Of a DNA stretch of 64,000 bases, positions 23,387 through 36,819 are shown one piece after another. The translations under genes were made by a program, and so were the position numbers. The stretch's first letter is position 1, and each line of letters opens with the position of its first letter. A model generated the notes under the pieces. That model was not told where the DNA came from. It did no database searches and saw only the letters and a program-made list of their open reading frames with translations. This DNA comes from Struthio camelus (taxonomy: Eukaryota; Chordata; Aves; Struthioniformes; Struthionidae): positions 10,230,001 to 10,294,000 of the forward strand of contig NC_090947.1 in NCBI RefSeq assembly GCF_040807025.1, given 5' to 3'.

Positions 23387-26300
23387 GTAAGTTTGCAGAT
23401 TTTTGAGCCATTGATCTCAGTCTTTTTCATTTCTTTTCTTTATTTCTAGTTGTATTTTGGAGTGTGGCAAACATTTCTTCCTCTATATTCTTCCGGTGCA
23501 ATTATATAACACAAAATCTGAAAGTAAGCTGCCTGCCTTTTCCTAGGTGAGAGAGAATTATCTGGTTTGTGAGAGCTGGCTTTCAGATTGTTAACAAGGG
23601 ATACTTATTTTTAGATTTTAGTTATGTTTGATCTCCTGGTAAATATGAAAGTTTTTTATCATATTAAAAAAGTTCTAATAAATAAGCTTATTTCCTTTTT
23701 ATTGCTCATTACTGAATGTTCTTGTTTTGTAATTCTGCGTTTACAGCTTCATTAGTTTAAAAAAAAAACCCCTCAGCTCATGATATGTAGTGTGCAAGTA
23801 TATTGCTATTAAATTATTGCAGTGGGTTAATATTTAAATGAAATGACTGATAAACTTTCTTGTGAATTCAGTATCGTATATGAAACGCAAAAATTCTTCA
23901 AGCGAACTTTAAATGCAAGCTGCACCTCATATATGCCTATTAGGTGCATGTCCCTAATGTAATACCCATCCAAATTCAGGTAAAAGCATCATATTATTCC
24001 TCAGTAGTACTGTGCACTTCTATGTAGCCTCTTCATTTGGGAGTCTCTCCATATTTTCACTTGCATTTACTTATGCGTGAGATGTTCATAGTGTGGTTTC
24101 GGGAGCATGAGAAGCTAAACCTACCTAGCATATTCTGACCATACCTGGAAATAGCTGTTTTCTGTGATGTGGTTTAACAGGTACTCAGGAGAGAGGTGAT
24201 TTTGCACTGACAGAAGTTGTTTTTTGCCTCTGTCTCTTCTCTTGCAGTGCCCTCCTCGTGCCCTCCCTCCAGTGCCAAGGTAAGATCAGTTCACTTTACG
24301 GAACTGATAGGAGTTGTGTACTGCAGTGGTCTTTAAAGGTGATGAAATGAAAAAACAAAAAACTTGATGAACGTCTGAGTAGTCGTGAAGGCTTTAAAAA
24401 TGTTGCATTTTCTTGCTAATTTGCTGTCCCAGAACCCCTTACAAAGGCTGTAAAAGCATTTTAAAGTTTTACAGGAGGTGAGAAACTTTATTATATAACT
24501 TCATTTATTGTTACTTGGAGAAGTAATCCTATTAAAAAGTCTTGGACAGGCGGTTGCCTCAGGTTTATTAACATCTACTGCAGTTTTATTAATGTTCCTC
24601 TTTTCAATCTGCTTTTCTCCTCTTCCTTCCTTCCCTGTTTCTTCATAATCTCTTGTATATTTGAATCATAACAGAAACTTTTAAAATAAGATTAGGTGTT
24701 CTTGGATAGGCTTGTAGGTGCATAGCAGTATGACACAGTTTAGAGAGAAATACGGGCATGTCATTTTCAGCATCCGAGTGGATAGTGCAGAAGGAAAGGC
24801 AACTATATAGGCTTTGTGGCATAGTACATCAGAAGTCCTTCAAGGTATCTGAAGGCAAATTTGGTGTTTATGATCACGTATAAAAGCTGCGTTCCTGTTT
24901 TTAGTAACATACACGTGCAAATGTTTCATAACTTCTTTTGTTAGTCTGTTACATGTCAGACAGTGAGGCAAGTTGTAATTAAACAGCCAGGTGATTAAAG
25001 CTTTTAATCTGATCTGTGACTTAACCAATCAAGAAACTGTATGCAGTCATGAACAAACTGTTGAATCTTGATGATTGTTTAGTACCCTTAACTCTGTTGT
25101 ATGGAATTGCTCATAAAAAGAAACAGGGAGTGGGGGTGAGGGAATGAATCACAAACAAAACAAAAAAGGCAGGTGTGAATTTAACACTGTTGTGAACTGT
25201 GATTGATTCAAAACTAATTCTCTTCTTTGTTCCTTTTACGCTGCTCTTCTGCACTTTCCCCTTTAAATATGAAAATGAAGTGGAAGCCAAGGTGAGTTAT
25301 TTTAACATTAAAGAGAATTACAAGCTTTAATAATTCCTTTTGATGTCACTTCATCCTCCCTGTAAAGTTTGGTCCCTGTACTTTTCCGCGGTGCAGGTTG
25401 ATAATTATTTAAGCTGCCTAGGTACCTGGGCTGTCACTGTCAGAATTATCTAGTGTTTTTATTTGTTCTCTTCGCTGTTTACTGTTGCTGTATTGAATGC
25501 GTGTAACTGGAATGTTGTCACTATGCTGTAAATAAGAAGTTTATTCTTCAGAGCATTATTTTGAATGTTTGTTTTTCACTTATTGCGTATGTATGTGCTT
25601 AGTTAGCCTCTGTTGCACTCAAGAAAGATTTCTTATCCTCTGTTTTGCTGTCTTCTTCTGTACTCTCCCTGCTTGTGTGAATTGGTCAACTGTCATGTTA
25701 TCTGCAGAAGGTGGAGGATGTCTTCACTTGTAAAAGGACTAGCAATAGAATGGCTGCTAAAAAAGGGAAATGGAGGTTTCTCCATGTTATGCAACTGTAA
25801 TTATGTTTTATGTTCTACAGATGAAATTCCACTCAGTCGTCCAAAAAAAAGGAAGCCCAAAGGAAAGACTCCATTAGGTAAGATCCTGCCAAGACTGAAA
25901 ACGGGGTTTGGAATCGCAGTGAGACTTGCACTGTAGCCAAGCTCCTGACAGAGACACAGTTCTCAGCTTTGTACTCTGCTTCTGAAATAGTGTTGTTCTT
26001 GCCTAAGTTACTATAATTGGTTTTATGTCGATAGACTGAATTTTCTTCCTCCAAGCGCTGTTGTGTTTAGAACAAAGTTGTGACACTAACTTGAGTATCT
26101 TGTTCTATCCCCTTCTTCCTCCTAAGGTCCATTCCCAGTACTGCTAATACAGCAAATCTTGATACTGTACTGAAAAAATGCCTTTAATGTTTATTCCTGC
26201 TTTTCTTTTCCTTTCTAAAATGTTTGGATCCTTCATTGAACAGTTATTCCCAGCTGTGAGCTACTTTTGATGTTGAATATGTTATTAAGTACTTGGAATT

Positions 26301-29300
26301 TTGAATGAACTAAGAACAAGCTAATTTAAACACAGCTGGCTGGATTTCAGTCTTTGGCCAAATAAAGTCACAAGTTAAGAGCTAAGACCCGAAAATATGA
26401 CTAGTACTAGAGCTTTGTGTTTTACAGAAAATTGATCTGTAAAACAAGCATATGTTTTTAAGCAAGATTACAAGCCTGATCTCTGTTTTATTAAAGCAAA
26501 ATATGTTGATAGAATCTACTGTATTTTTTAAAAACAATTGACTTGAGACCATAAGTTTTGATGAATAACCCTCCTTTATCTGACTAAAGCTTACTGAAGG
26601 GTCTTTGTGTGCAACTAACAGGTACAGCTGTTGCTAGCAGGGTTTCCTAAGGATCAAGTTTTGTTTAGTGTTGTTTTCCGTGAGCTGAACGATGATACAA
26701 ATTCTTCCTTGATTTTTGGCCAATACTTTGATGGTTAACGTTGCATTTGAGCACAATAAAAGCCTAAAGCATAGGAAAACCTGTTGTTTGACGTGAAGAC
26801 AAAGAAAGATTCAGTTGTTACAGTAAAAACTGCCGTACCTGAAAGGGCTGTGAAAAGGTAGGTGTGACCTAAAATGGAAAAGTAAATTTGTTTCTACCCC
26901 AAATCGTGCAAATTGATGCTACTGCTGCTAGAATACTCAAAATTTCATGTAAACCTCTCATGGAGAATTAGTTCCTCTAAAGCCTGATAATTCATCTCTC
27001 GGACTGGAGTAGACATTCTTCGAAGCTTTTTTTTGTTTTCTGACTCCTTTACTCTTGTGTTGTTTATTTAGCATTTAAATTTCCCTGTACTGTTACATGT
27101 TTTGCCTTAGTGCTCATCTGTCTAGTTATGCCCATCAACTTGTAACAAACTGCTGTGTTAATTTTCCCTGAACCTTGCAGATAGTGTTTGCGTGTAGAAA
27201 GGAAAAAACATAGAGGCCCAATTCTTTCATGTGTTAGATTCCTTTCAATCTCAAGTGCTCTGCTGCAGACCCAAATGGGAATTATGCCACGTCTTAGATA
27301 CCTCCAAGAAACAGTCAGAGTGAAAGGAGGGTTGCTGGTTATCTCTTATCACTTTTGTTTCCCAGCTCTTATATTTCTGGCCAATACTTTTCGTCTCAGC
27401 TGTAAGCTGGGCAAATAGAGAAGTTTTGCACAAGATATAGATACTCCCGTAGCTGAGCTTTATAAGTTTCCTGGCCAATGTGTGAAAAATTCCAAGTCTT
27501 GCTGTTTTTATAGCGTTGGTTGCAATCCAGCTTTCCTTGCGGCACAGCTCTTTCTCCCTGTTGAAGGTGTGCATGCCTAATTCTCTCTAGTTATTCTGTT
27601 AACAGGAATGATTGATCAGTCCATTTGTATCGCCCCTCCTTGAGGCGATTTGGTCACAGCATCAAATATTAGATTTGTAATGGAGAGCTTTTTTTCTCTA
27701 ATACAAATAAAAGCCGATGTTTATCGTTTTAATGTATGTGTCAGAGATGACCTCCTGCAAAGCTGCTGAAGTGAGAGAAGAATGCCAAGGGCAGCTTTTT
27801 CTTAGCTGTTTCTCAGCTGCTCTGAATTGAAATTGCTGGAGTTTTTCTTCTGGATTTCAGATGGCATTGTGCAAGCAGCTGTTCGTCGGCAGTCTGAAAG
27901 CAGCGAGCCCTTAACTCCTGAACCTCACGATATCCCTCCTCAGAGGAAACGCAAGAAGAAGAAAGTACCTGCTGGTATGTGAAAAAACTGTAGATGGGAA
28001 AGAAGACCGAGTAAAACTTGGTAACACAAAAATATGATCGGCCGACTTGCGTTTTGGTTTAAGAACACGTCACACCATGTGCACTTGCATGGATAACAGG
28101 TGAACATAATTTCTGAATGAACGGTAGCTTAGAATTTGAATTTCTGATTCTGGCTTCCATAGGGTATGGATCCTGATGCAAATAATGGCAATACAGTTTT
28201 GGAGATGGTAAAATATATTCTTTCTATCATCCAAAACTCAGAACATCGCTTTTTTGCTATTGTGTTTCTAAAATAGCTAGTTATGTATATCAGTGAATAT
28301 GTTATTCTATAAGAGCTTTGACATTTTCATGTGGCTTATTTTAAATCTTCAGATTCTGAGACCTCTTTTACCCAGCAGAATGTTGCGTCCTTGTTTCAGA
28401 ATGGAAATGGCATGGATGTCCCGGAAGCTGAGGAAACAGTGATCCGCAAACAGAGAAAAAGAACTAAGTGAGAAAAGCTACTATAGCTAGTTATAGCTTA
28501 TAATTCAGCATAACTGTGATAGTGAACGTGCATGGATAGTTTTTTCACCTTGTCACATTGCAAAGATGTGAAACCTTGAAGTCCATGATGCTATTCAACC
28601 TTTGCAGTAAATAGTATGTGTGGTTCCTTCTAGGGCTAAGATGTAACTTTCTTTGCTTGTTTGTTTACTACATGCCTGGGTACATTACAGTTCTGAACAC
28701 ATTAGCGTAAGTGTAATGTTTAAGTTGCATGCATGAAATGTTAGAATGTATAACTGCTTTCTTTGATTTTCCCTTTTTCTTAATTTTAGCCGAAACTTAG
28801 GTGCTTTCCGAGTCTCTTTATTTGCCTCTGCTCCAAGAATTATGCCTTTAAAACATATAGTCTACTTTCTATCAAAAGCAGCCACTTTCTTGGCTTTGTA
28901 TTTAGTTTGTATTTTTTTTCTAATTGTTAATCACTTGTTATATATTTCTTCCCACCTTAGTGTTTTGATGCAAGCTGGAAATGAAATGAAAAGAAAAAAA
29001 AAAAAAACAAATTCAAGGGTTAACTTTACAGTTTCAGTTAGCTAGTTCCATGAGAATTTTAGTCCTTAATGCTATAAATGGGGGTAGTGTTATACACGAC
29101 AGTAGGTTGATCTGTTCTTTTCAGCCAAGTTAGATGTGTTACATATTCATAGGAGTCATAAGCTTTTAAATTGTAGTCGCTATTCTCTCTCTGCCGTGTG
29201 GTATGTCTTGTGATGATAGGAAACCTCGGCCAGCAGAAATGCAGTGTTCCAATGAGCTAGAAGTGGAGGAGGAAGACATCATTGAAGATGAGCACAGAAG

Positions 29301-32300
29301 GAGCCCAGATCAGCAGCCTGTGTTTGCTGCTCCTACTGGGATTAGCCAGCCTGTTAGCAAGGTGTTTGTTGAAAAAAATCGTAAGTAAATCTTGTGATTT
29401 ATGTACTGTAAGTATAATTGTTGTTGTTATATTTAAAAAGTGCATATTGTACTGTTGGAAAGAATCAAAATAGAAAAAAGTCTTCTAGCACAAAAATTAT
29501 TTGCAAATAAATATACATGGTAATTTTTCAATGGTGAACGTTAGTGTTGCTGTGCTGGCACGTTTGTTTGAATTTTTGAATTCTATGTGCAAAAATAATT
29601 GTTTGATAGGACAGAACAGAGCTAACTTGACCTCAATATCCTCACAGTACCTTGAGGAGAAAGACAGTATCCCATGCTACATTGCAAAAAGTCTTTAATG
29701 GAGCAGTGTGCTCTGTGGCAGGGAACACTGAGTAACTACGTGAAGTGCCTTGCACATGCTTGTATCCATAGCCGGATCTTTCAGAGCACAGCACGCTGGC
29801 AAAGGCATCCTGATTTGAATGTGTGCTGACAGGGGGAGATGTCTTTTGATGGAACTACTGACACAGCTTTTTAACATTAGTCAGTTTAAGTATTAATGTA
29901 GGAATGATGATGGAAGGCAACAATATTCTCTAATATTAACTTCCCTATTATTTTAGGGCGTTTCCAGGCAGCTGACCGTGCAGAATTGGTTAAAACCACT
30001 GAAAATATCAATGTGCTCATGGATATGAAGGTTTCATGGACCACCAGAGACGTCGCCCTCTCAGTGCATCGAAGTTTCAGGTGTTTGATAGATTTATGTT
30101 TTGATGTAGATAAGCAGAAATTAGGATTTTTTTTTCTTCTCCTTGGAAGTTAGCGCCTTTCTCTACCATTGTGATGTATCTTTATTTCTTTCATATATTC
30201 TTAATAAGTGGTGATTGGAGATGCAGCTGGTATAAAGCTTCTCAGTCCTCTCGCTTTTGCTTTCTCTTGACAAGAATATCTATTTGCAATGTAGATACCT
30301 CATGTGAAATGCAACTTATTTAAAAAAAAAACAAAAAAACAAGATGAAGCTAACCAAGGAAGAGCTATTGCAAGGTTTCAGACAAAATTAGAATAGAAAG
30401 AGTTTTATATGATCTGCTAATAGAAATACTAGGGACCTGCAGAGAAAACGTGCTGCAACATGAGATGCATCTATTGGCTATGGTATGACCAGAAAGAAAA
30501 TACCTGAATTCAGATAGTTCCCAATGAAAAATCTTGGATGGTGAAAAAGAGGGAGGAGCGAATTTGGACTGAGGCTTAAGTTTGGACAGAGTAGCAAAAA
30601 GTGGTTTTTGCAAATGTGGCCATGTTGTGGTACAGAACGGGAAGATGACAGTCGTTGTCTTGCCCCGGTGTATTTCATCTAGAAGTTTGTGCTTGTTCCT
30701 CAGCTCTTTGTTATCAAGGAAGATAATGACGGGCATAAAAAGAGTTTGAGGAAATTCTGGACTGTCTCTCAAGGACAAATTGAAGAGCCTTGCGTAAGTG
30801 CAATGGGCTGTGGTCCCAGGGATCTCCAGGCAGAGTTGGAGAGTGCATTTAGGAGCTTCTATCATTATTTGAAGATTATGAAAATCACACATGGAGTGAA
30901 ATATTTGAGGCTTTGCGAGGTGTTATGCTTCTCTGATGTAATCTGACATCTGTAGCAGTAAGAAAATGAAGTAATGATAGGATCAAGCGAAATATCATGG
31001 TTTTCTTTAATGAGTGCCTAAGTACTGGAGCAGTCTGTCAAAGGAGAAAGTGAAAGTCCCATCCGTTGCTTAGCATTTTTAAAGCTAGAGCAGGAGAAGC
31101 ACTCAAAAACAATCTATGAATGGCTGCAGTCCTGTCATGGCAAAAAGATTGAATGGATGGCTTGACAGGGCTTTTCATCTGTAGTTTGTTACTGATTCAA
31201 AATGTTAACCTCATCTGATGTTCTCTTATCCATCCATTCAGGGTGATTGGACTCTTTACCCATGGCTTCCTTGCTGGGTATGCTGTATGGAACATCATTG
31301 TTATCTACATTTTGGCAGGAAACCAGCTTTCCACGGTTTCTAACCTCCTCCAGCAGTATAAGACACTAGCATACCCAGCTCAGAGTTTGTTCTATTTGTT
31401 GCTATCTGTGAGCACCGTCTCAGCCTTTGACAGGTAAAATATGTTTGTATTTGAAAGGCATATGTAGTTCATGTGCGGTATGTGCCCCTCTCCTCCAGCA
31501 CATTTTGATATTCTATTAATGATTTAATATGATACGCTTCAAGTGCGATTTTTACAGGTGGCTGGCTGTAGAGATAAAAGGTGTACTTGGGCATTCAAAG
31601 CCTTGCTACTCATTTTTGCCTGTTGCCTGCTTTTTTGCTTCAATATGCTGCTGCTATTTGTATGATCATGAGGTGAACCAGACAGGAGAGCTGACAGGGA
31701 GAGGGAAGGAGAAAGAGTAATGTTTCTATCAGATTGCTTTTTCACATGTAGCCGTTCCCCAGTCTGCTTTGCAACGTGGCTGTGGTAAAGAGTTTTCCTG
31801 ACTCATCTGGGGTTTCTGCGTTATGGCGCAACGATGGGAACGTACAGAAAGAGGAGCAAAATGAGTAAATTGATATAGCCATCAAAGCCAGAGCCGTTTG
31901 ATAGATGTTTCTTTTAGTGACAGTTTCCATGGTGGCATGGTGAACCAGAAGAGGAGTCTGCTCTATGGGAAAAAAATCGTCATGTTTCTCATTTCATTAG
32001 ATGGCAGCAGGGAGGAGGCCTGACTTATTCTTAATTTGACTTAAGTTTAGATAGGTACAGGAGCAGGAACTACGTGAGCAGTTGCATTAGCATAACTGAG
32101 CTGCTGGTGTGGACACCAAAATGAATGGTCGTGATTAGAGAGGGGGCCTCTCTGAGGTTTCCCTGTTCCAGAAAGGACTGCAGTGTAGAAGCTACAAGCC
32201 TTGAGGAACATCCTCCTTAGTTTCTGCCTTTCTTTTCTTTGGCATAATGAGGATCGTTACCGGTGTGTGCAGTGTAGTTGTGTAGTGAGGCACTGTAGCA

Positions 32301-35300
32301 GAGGCAGAAAAAAGCATCTTGCAGAGAAAGTAAAAGAACAGTGGAACGCTGCTAGGAGTAACAGTATTATTATCCTATTGTGCTGGGTTAATGACTCTTG
32401 TTTTTGTCACCAGGATTGATCTGGCGAAAGCATCCGTTGCACTGAGGGGCTTTCTTACCCTAGATCCAGCAGCAATAGCCTCTTTCTGTAAGTATTCTGA
32501 GGTGGTTGGAACATTGTCCGAAGGGAAAGTAAATGGAGAAATCCTAGGATGAGTTTTCACTGAAAATTTCTCCCTGGTTATTTTCAGGTTAAATGACTCG
32601 CCAAGTAGTAGAAAATGGCATTCAAGGCCTCTGAACACCTTGCCACATTGCAGGTTTTTTCGGCATTTGGAATAAAAGTATTAGTGGGGCTGTTAGTGAG
32701 ATATTTCTTTTCCCACTTCAGAATACAAAACAAAGATTTACTGAAAAGAGGAGAATCGTGAGATGCCAGCCACCTATGATGTAGCCAATAGATGCAAAAG
32801 TGCACAAACCAGATTTTGATGGGTCAGGGAATGCTGAGGAAGAGAGAATGAGTTAAAGGTGACAGTACTGTTGGAGGCAGCGGAGTGAGAAGAAAGAAAA
32901 TGTAGTGGTGATTATTGTGTCATGATGAAACAACATTCTTGTAGTTTATAGCTAACACTACTAATTCCATTTCTTCCAGTGTACTTTGCTGCTCTTGTCT
33001 TATCCTTAAGCCAGCAGATGACATGTGACAGAATTAATCTCTACACACCACCTTCAGAGAATGGCAGCATCTGGTAGGAAACTTAAAAAATCACTTCTGT
33101 AAATGAGAGCGTAGCTCCCCTTATAACATTATCCACTTAGGGATTTTTGTTGAGCTTGTGGATTTGAAAGGTTATATGATACACGTATGAAAGTACTAAT
33201 GAAAGATTTCATTACTAAGCTCGTCTTTATGTGAGCTTGACCTGAATTTTTGATAATTTCACTGAAAAATGAGAAGTCTCAAGGTTGGGCTCAGTCATGC
33301 TGGTCGCAGATCCGTTATACCTCAAACAGTAGCCTGCTCAAGCGATGCTGGAAAGCTCAAGCCTGGCAGGGAACTTAACCTCTTTTGCTGGGGAAATGGG
33401 ACTCCACTGAGGTAACCCTTTTGTGTCCGAGGGCAGAACATTCTGTTGGGAGTCAGTGCTGGTTTTGGAGGAGATAGTACAATCTGTCCAAGAAATAGGA
33501 TGCAGACACAAATGGCAGTAAATGTGAAGTATTGTTTCATGCTAGGAGCTCCCATTTAAATGGTACTTCCTAATGAGATTAAACTCTTGTAGCATGAGTT
33601 TTTTAAATAGACCAGGAGAAGTAAAATAAAGAAAAGCATTTGCATGAAAACTTGATGTTTTAGGTATTTAGCCAGTTTTCCTCTTTTATGACTTTTGTAA
33701 GTGTTCAGTTTATTGAAGAGCCTAGTCTTCAGGAGCAAAACCTCAACCTATATGACTGCTGGTATTATGACAGTAAGAAAGATATAGACTAACTTAAATC
33801 ATAACTTTCTTAAAGCCCTAGATGATCTGCCCTACAGCACCTGTACACAAGTCCTTATGCTGGCTTCCAGCCCGACTTTGCTAACTTGCTGTTCACTTGT
33901 CTTGTTGCCTCATGAGGAAGTACTTTAAACAAGACAGACTTACTGTATCGTGCTGTATCTTTCACAATACAAGTTGACTGTGATTTTGACTTTTATTTTC
34001 TGTCTCTTGGTCAGGGAAAGGAATTTGCTGTTGAAATCTACAAGTGGCCTTTCACTGTCAGATAATGGGGTTTCTTAATTGAGTTGATGTCTTTGGTATC
34101 CACTGTTTAGCAGGCCTTTGCAACCCAAGACCATCAGGCTGGTAGAAGTAGTTGTGGTTTCACACCTGGCTTAACAAGTTTGTTGTTATGATACGCTGTT
34201 GAAATGATTATTGCTACGTTTGTGTACCATTGAACTCCTGACTGATGGTTTGATGTGCTTTGCCCAGGACGGCAGGTACAGAGGAAGAAATTCTTCACCC
34301 ATGGATTGTGGTGAATTTGGTAGTGTCTATTCTAGTTGGGACAAGTTGGATATTCCTGTCTTACCGACCAGAGCTAGACCACAGTGAAGGTAGGAAACGT
34401 TAATAGGCAACAGGTTGGCGACTCTTGTTATCTGCTGTGTTTTGTATTCAAGACTAGTCCTGAGAAGTGCTATGGTTGAGAAATGATATGCTTTGTTACC
34501 TTTGTCTTGTCTTCTAGTAACTTTTCAAGTGCTTTTTAGGATTCTGGTATCTGTGTTTAGCTTCTAAAGAAAAAGTAGTAACTGGGTTGGGGGGGGGGAG
34601 GGGGACCATGAGGAAATAAACTGTTTGTCCTGGCTGAAGCAGTTTTTGAAATATGACACTGTGTGGGTCATTTTTGTAGAAAAAAATAATTTTGACTTTA
34701 ACAGCATTTTGAACATTTGAAATTATTCTGCTTGTGTTTTAAAAAATTTCCTTATCTTATTAATGCTCCTCTTTGCAAATGCTGAATGTGTTTTGAGTTC
34801 AGTTTGGTGGTATCGTTCAACAGAACATTATGGTAGCTTTGGGAACTTGTAAGTTTTGAGAAGTCAGATTTGTGCTTGCAGAACAGGACTTCAAGTGAGG
34901 ACGGCTTGTGGTGGTCCAGCCTGGGGGAGGGAGGTGGGATCAAGCTGGTGGTCCCCCTTTCTTAGAAGAAGCTTTGCTGGAGGTTGGGACTTTTTCCCTT
35001 GTGTCTTCCCAACTGGGATCCAAAAGGTGGCACGTATCGCTCCTTAGCCTTCCTATCAAGTGCATATAGCCTGTAGGATGAAGCAGGTGCTGTAGGTGGG
35101 AATCACAAGTTTTAACTGTAAGTCAACTCCTATCCAAAAAGCAGCATGGTTTGAAGCATAGATTTGGTTTGGGGAGCCTGAGAGAGATTCACCATGTTTT
35201 TTCAGATAATAATTTTGATTAGCAGATCTTTGTATTTCAGTAGGCTCCAGTTTCTCTACTTAACTTATTTCTAGTACTTAATGAGTTTTTAAAATGTCTA

Positions 35301-36305
35301 GTTGGCAGCCTTTAAAATCTTTGAAAGGAAGGTTAATAAATACAATTTTTAGGTTGTATTTATAAGGCATTTTTTAAGTAATGAAGGCTTACTCAAGGAA
35401 GCCAGCAGCTCAGGTTTTGATTTTTTTCTGGATGGTCCCAACTAGGATTAGAAGATCTGCTTCTGAAATTTCAAGAGAGAAATTCTGTTAGGATTTGGCC
35501 TAAATAGTAATGCAAACCTCATATGCGAAGTATAATTTAGCAGGAAAAGGTGTGTGACTGTCATAGCTGAGTGGATAAACCACACAGTTGCATGTGCAGA
35601 TTATGTAATTTTACTATGTTGAAGTTGCTAGCAAACACCATCTGGTCTATATGCTGAATGTGTTGCTAGCAAGACAGAAAGTCTTCACTTATACTGAGGT
35701 TGCATATAGATATGCAAGGGAACCCAGATCCTAGAAGATTCTGTCCTCAGCAGCACAGAGCTCCGCAAGGACTGCTTCACCATGCTGCTTAGCATGCCTA
35801 GCTGGGTTTCTCCACGAGCAGCTCTCCACAGCTGACGTGACAGCTGTCTCCTGTGCCTGAACTACCTTGGTGACAGCTAGCTGTGAGCAGTATAATTCAT
35901 GACTTTCTGTCTCAGGTCCCTGTGTCGCTAGCTTAACGCTGTGATTCACAGGGCAGGTATATACAAAAATGAATGAGCCTGTAAATGGAAAACTTCCTGA
36001 GTCGGACACTTTCAAAACTGTCACGGTCCCTCAGTCTACCTTCTGGTTTTATTTAAGTGTCCAGGCTGAACGCAGGATGATATGGCATGCGACCTGCTGT
36101 CAACATCTTGCTGTTAGTGATTTGTTGATCGGGAAGAAAAGGAGGAGGCTTGGGGAAATGCCAGACAACTTTTCAGGTATAATTAAATTGCTTTCAGGTG
36201 AAGCTTTTAAAATAGCATTCTTTTCTCTCTCCTTTAGAACTGATGTTTCATGCTGAAATTGAGGAATTTCCCCAGGGGGATATCTTACCCAGAGTCCAGC
36301 CATAG
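23369..36305 (+). CDS. TMEM237: TMEM237, ciliary transition-zone tetraspan protein (whole coding span, 13 exons)
   Basis: TMEM237 is a transition-zone membrane protein needed for ciliogenesis; loss in humans causes Joubert syndrome 14. Coding exons: 23369-23386, 24248-24279, 25281-25291, 25821-25877, 27861-27974, 28353-28467, 29220-29380, 29957-30080, 31242-31433, 32414-32487, 32980-33073, 34268-34389, 36238-36305. They sum to 1,182 nt (393 residues plus stop; human about 408) with matching phases at every junction. The first half is cytosolic and lysine-rich. Four hydrophobic segments follow, at about residues 212-237, 258-273, 296-312 and 343-363, separated by short loops. The start at 23,369 ([16 protein letters not shown]) resembles the shorter human N-terminal isoform; no in-frame ATG was found in the upstream CpG-island exon. 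The gene lies head-to-tail behind MPP4. Confidence 0.95.
24248..24279 (+). CDS. TMEM237: TMEM237 exon 2 (PPRALPPVP)
   Basis: Thirty-two nt encoding [10 protein letters not shown], matching human [10 protein letters not shown]; ends in phase 2 before GTAAGA. Confidence 0.92.
25281..25291 (+). CDS. TMEM237: TMEM237 11-nt microexon
   Basis: The phase-2 end of the previous exon and the phase-1 start of the next require a bridging exon of 3n+2 nt. TGGAAGCCAAG, followed by donor GTGAGT, supplies it: the product reads VPSGSQDEIPLSR. A second AG six nt inside (TGGAAG|CCAAG) would give a 5-nt exon and VPSQDEIPLSR, identical in length to human VPSQDDIPLSR. Both versions keep the frame. Confidence 0.8.
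25821..25877 (+). CDS. TMEM237: TMEM237 exon, basic N-terminal region
   Basis: Encodes [19 protein letters not shown], close to human [16 protein letters not shown]. Phase 1 to 1. Confidence 0.94.
   Translation: MKFHSVVQKKGSPKERLH
27861..27974 (+). CDS. TMEM237: TMEM237 exon, low-complexity cytosolic region
   Basis: Encodes a Ser/Glu/Pro-rich segment ending in [13 protein letters not shown], equivalent to the human QRRQKKTR block. Phase 1 to 1, 114 nt. Confidence 0.9.
28353..28467 (+). CDS. TMEM237: TMEM237 exon, acidic/basic linker
   Basis: Encodes [20 protein letters not shown], aligned with human [20 protein letters not shown]. Phase 1 to 2. Confidence 0.93.
29220..29380 (+). CDS. TMEM237: TMEM237 exon, conserved pre-membrane region
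   Basis: Encodes [20 protein letters not shown] and [17 protein letters not shown], nearly identical to human. Confidence 0.95.
29957..30080 (+). CDS. TMEM237: TMEM237 exon, juxtamembrane region
   Basis: Encodes [20 protein letters not shown] and [14 protein letters not shown], near-identical to human [20 protein letters not shown]. Confidence 0.95.
31242..31433 (+). CDS. TMEM237: TMEM237 exon, transmembrane segments 1 and 2
   Basis: Encodes [20 protein letters not shown] (TM1), the loop [14 protein letters not shown] and [16 protein letters not shown] (TM2). Confidence 0.96.
32414..32487 (+). CDS. TMEM237: TMEM237 exon, loop between TM2 and TM3
   Basis: Encodes [20 protein letters not shown] and the start of TM3. 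Acceptor CACCAG, donor GTAAGT. Confidence 0.94.
32980..33073 (+). CDS. TMEM237: TMEM237 exon, transmembrane segment 3
   Basis: Encodes [20 protein letters not shown] and [11 protein letters not shown], matching human [20 protein letters not shown]. Confidence 0.95.
34268..34389 (+). CDS. TMEM237: TMEM237 exon, transmembrane segment 4
   Basis: Encodes [20 protein letters not shown] and [15 protein letters not shown]. Phase 1 to 1. Confidence 0.95.
36238..36305 (+). CDS. TMEM237: TMEM237 terminal exon
   Basis: Encodes [20 protein letters not shown], then QP and TAG. Only ELMF..E.EE is shared with human, so the C-terminal tail has diverged. Confidence 0.93.
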
Positions 36306-36716
36306 CGTGGAACGAGCACCTTCAAATATTGTAGCTGTGACCGATGGCTCAACGTTTTCTTTGTATTGTAGCCATATAATATACTTTTCGTAAAGCAAAA
36401 ATTGTATTTTTATATTGTATGTATTTGCTTTTCTTTGATCTTTTATGTGTACTATTTTTAAAATTTGCAATGATGAATGAAAACTTTTATACTCTTGCTT
36501 TTTGTTTTATAAAGTAAATTATCTCTAGCACATAAAGTCAAGCTGGTTTTGTAAACATTGCTGCCTAGATAGCCAAACGAAATAGAGGGATGCAGGAGAT
36601 CAGGTATTCAGTGCTTTTAGACAACTGTACATTCTTCGACAACCTGCACTTTGTTATTGATGCTGGTATCAGCTTGTACAGTTGAGTTATCTGCCTTGGC
36701 TAAATGTTTTCTAGAA

Positions 36717-36793
36717 ATTAAAACAAATCTCCTTATGAAGAAAATAGTTTAAGAAAGGTTATAACAAAACAAAATTAGAAAACATGCAATAAA
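36717..36793 (+). terminator. TMEM237: TMEM237 polyadenylation signals
   Basis: ATTAAA at 36,717-36,722 and AATAAA at 36,788-36,793, about 410-490 bp after the stop. Either could define the 3' end. Confidence 0.5.
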
Positions 36794-36819
36794 CATTTCA
36801 AAGTTAACAAGCATAGAAT

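Noticed and set aside
30365-30892. 175-codon minus-strand frame in a TMEM237 intron
   Set aside because: No recognised family, no start context or splice sites, and it lies in an intron of an intact gene on the other strand; length alone is not enough in AT-poor intronic sequence.
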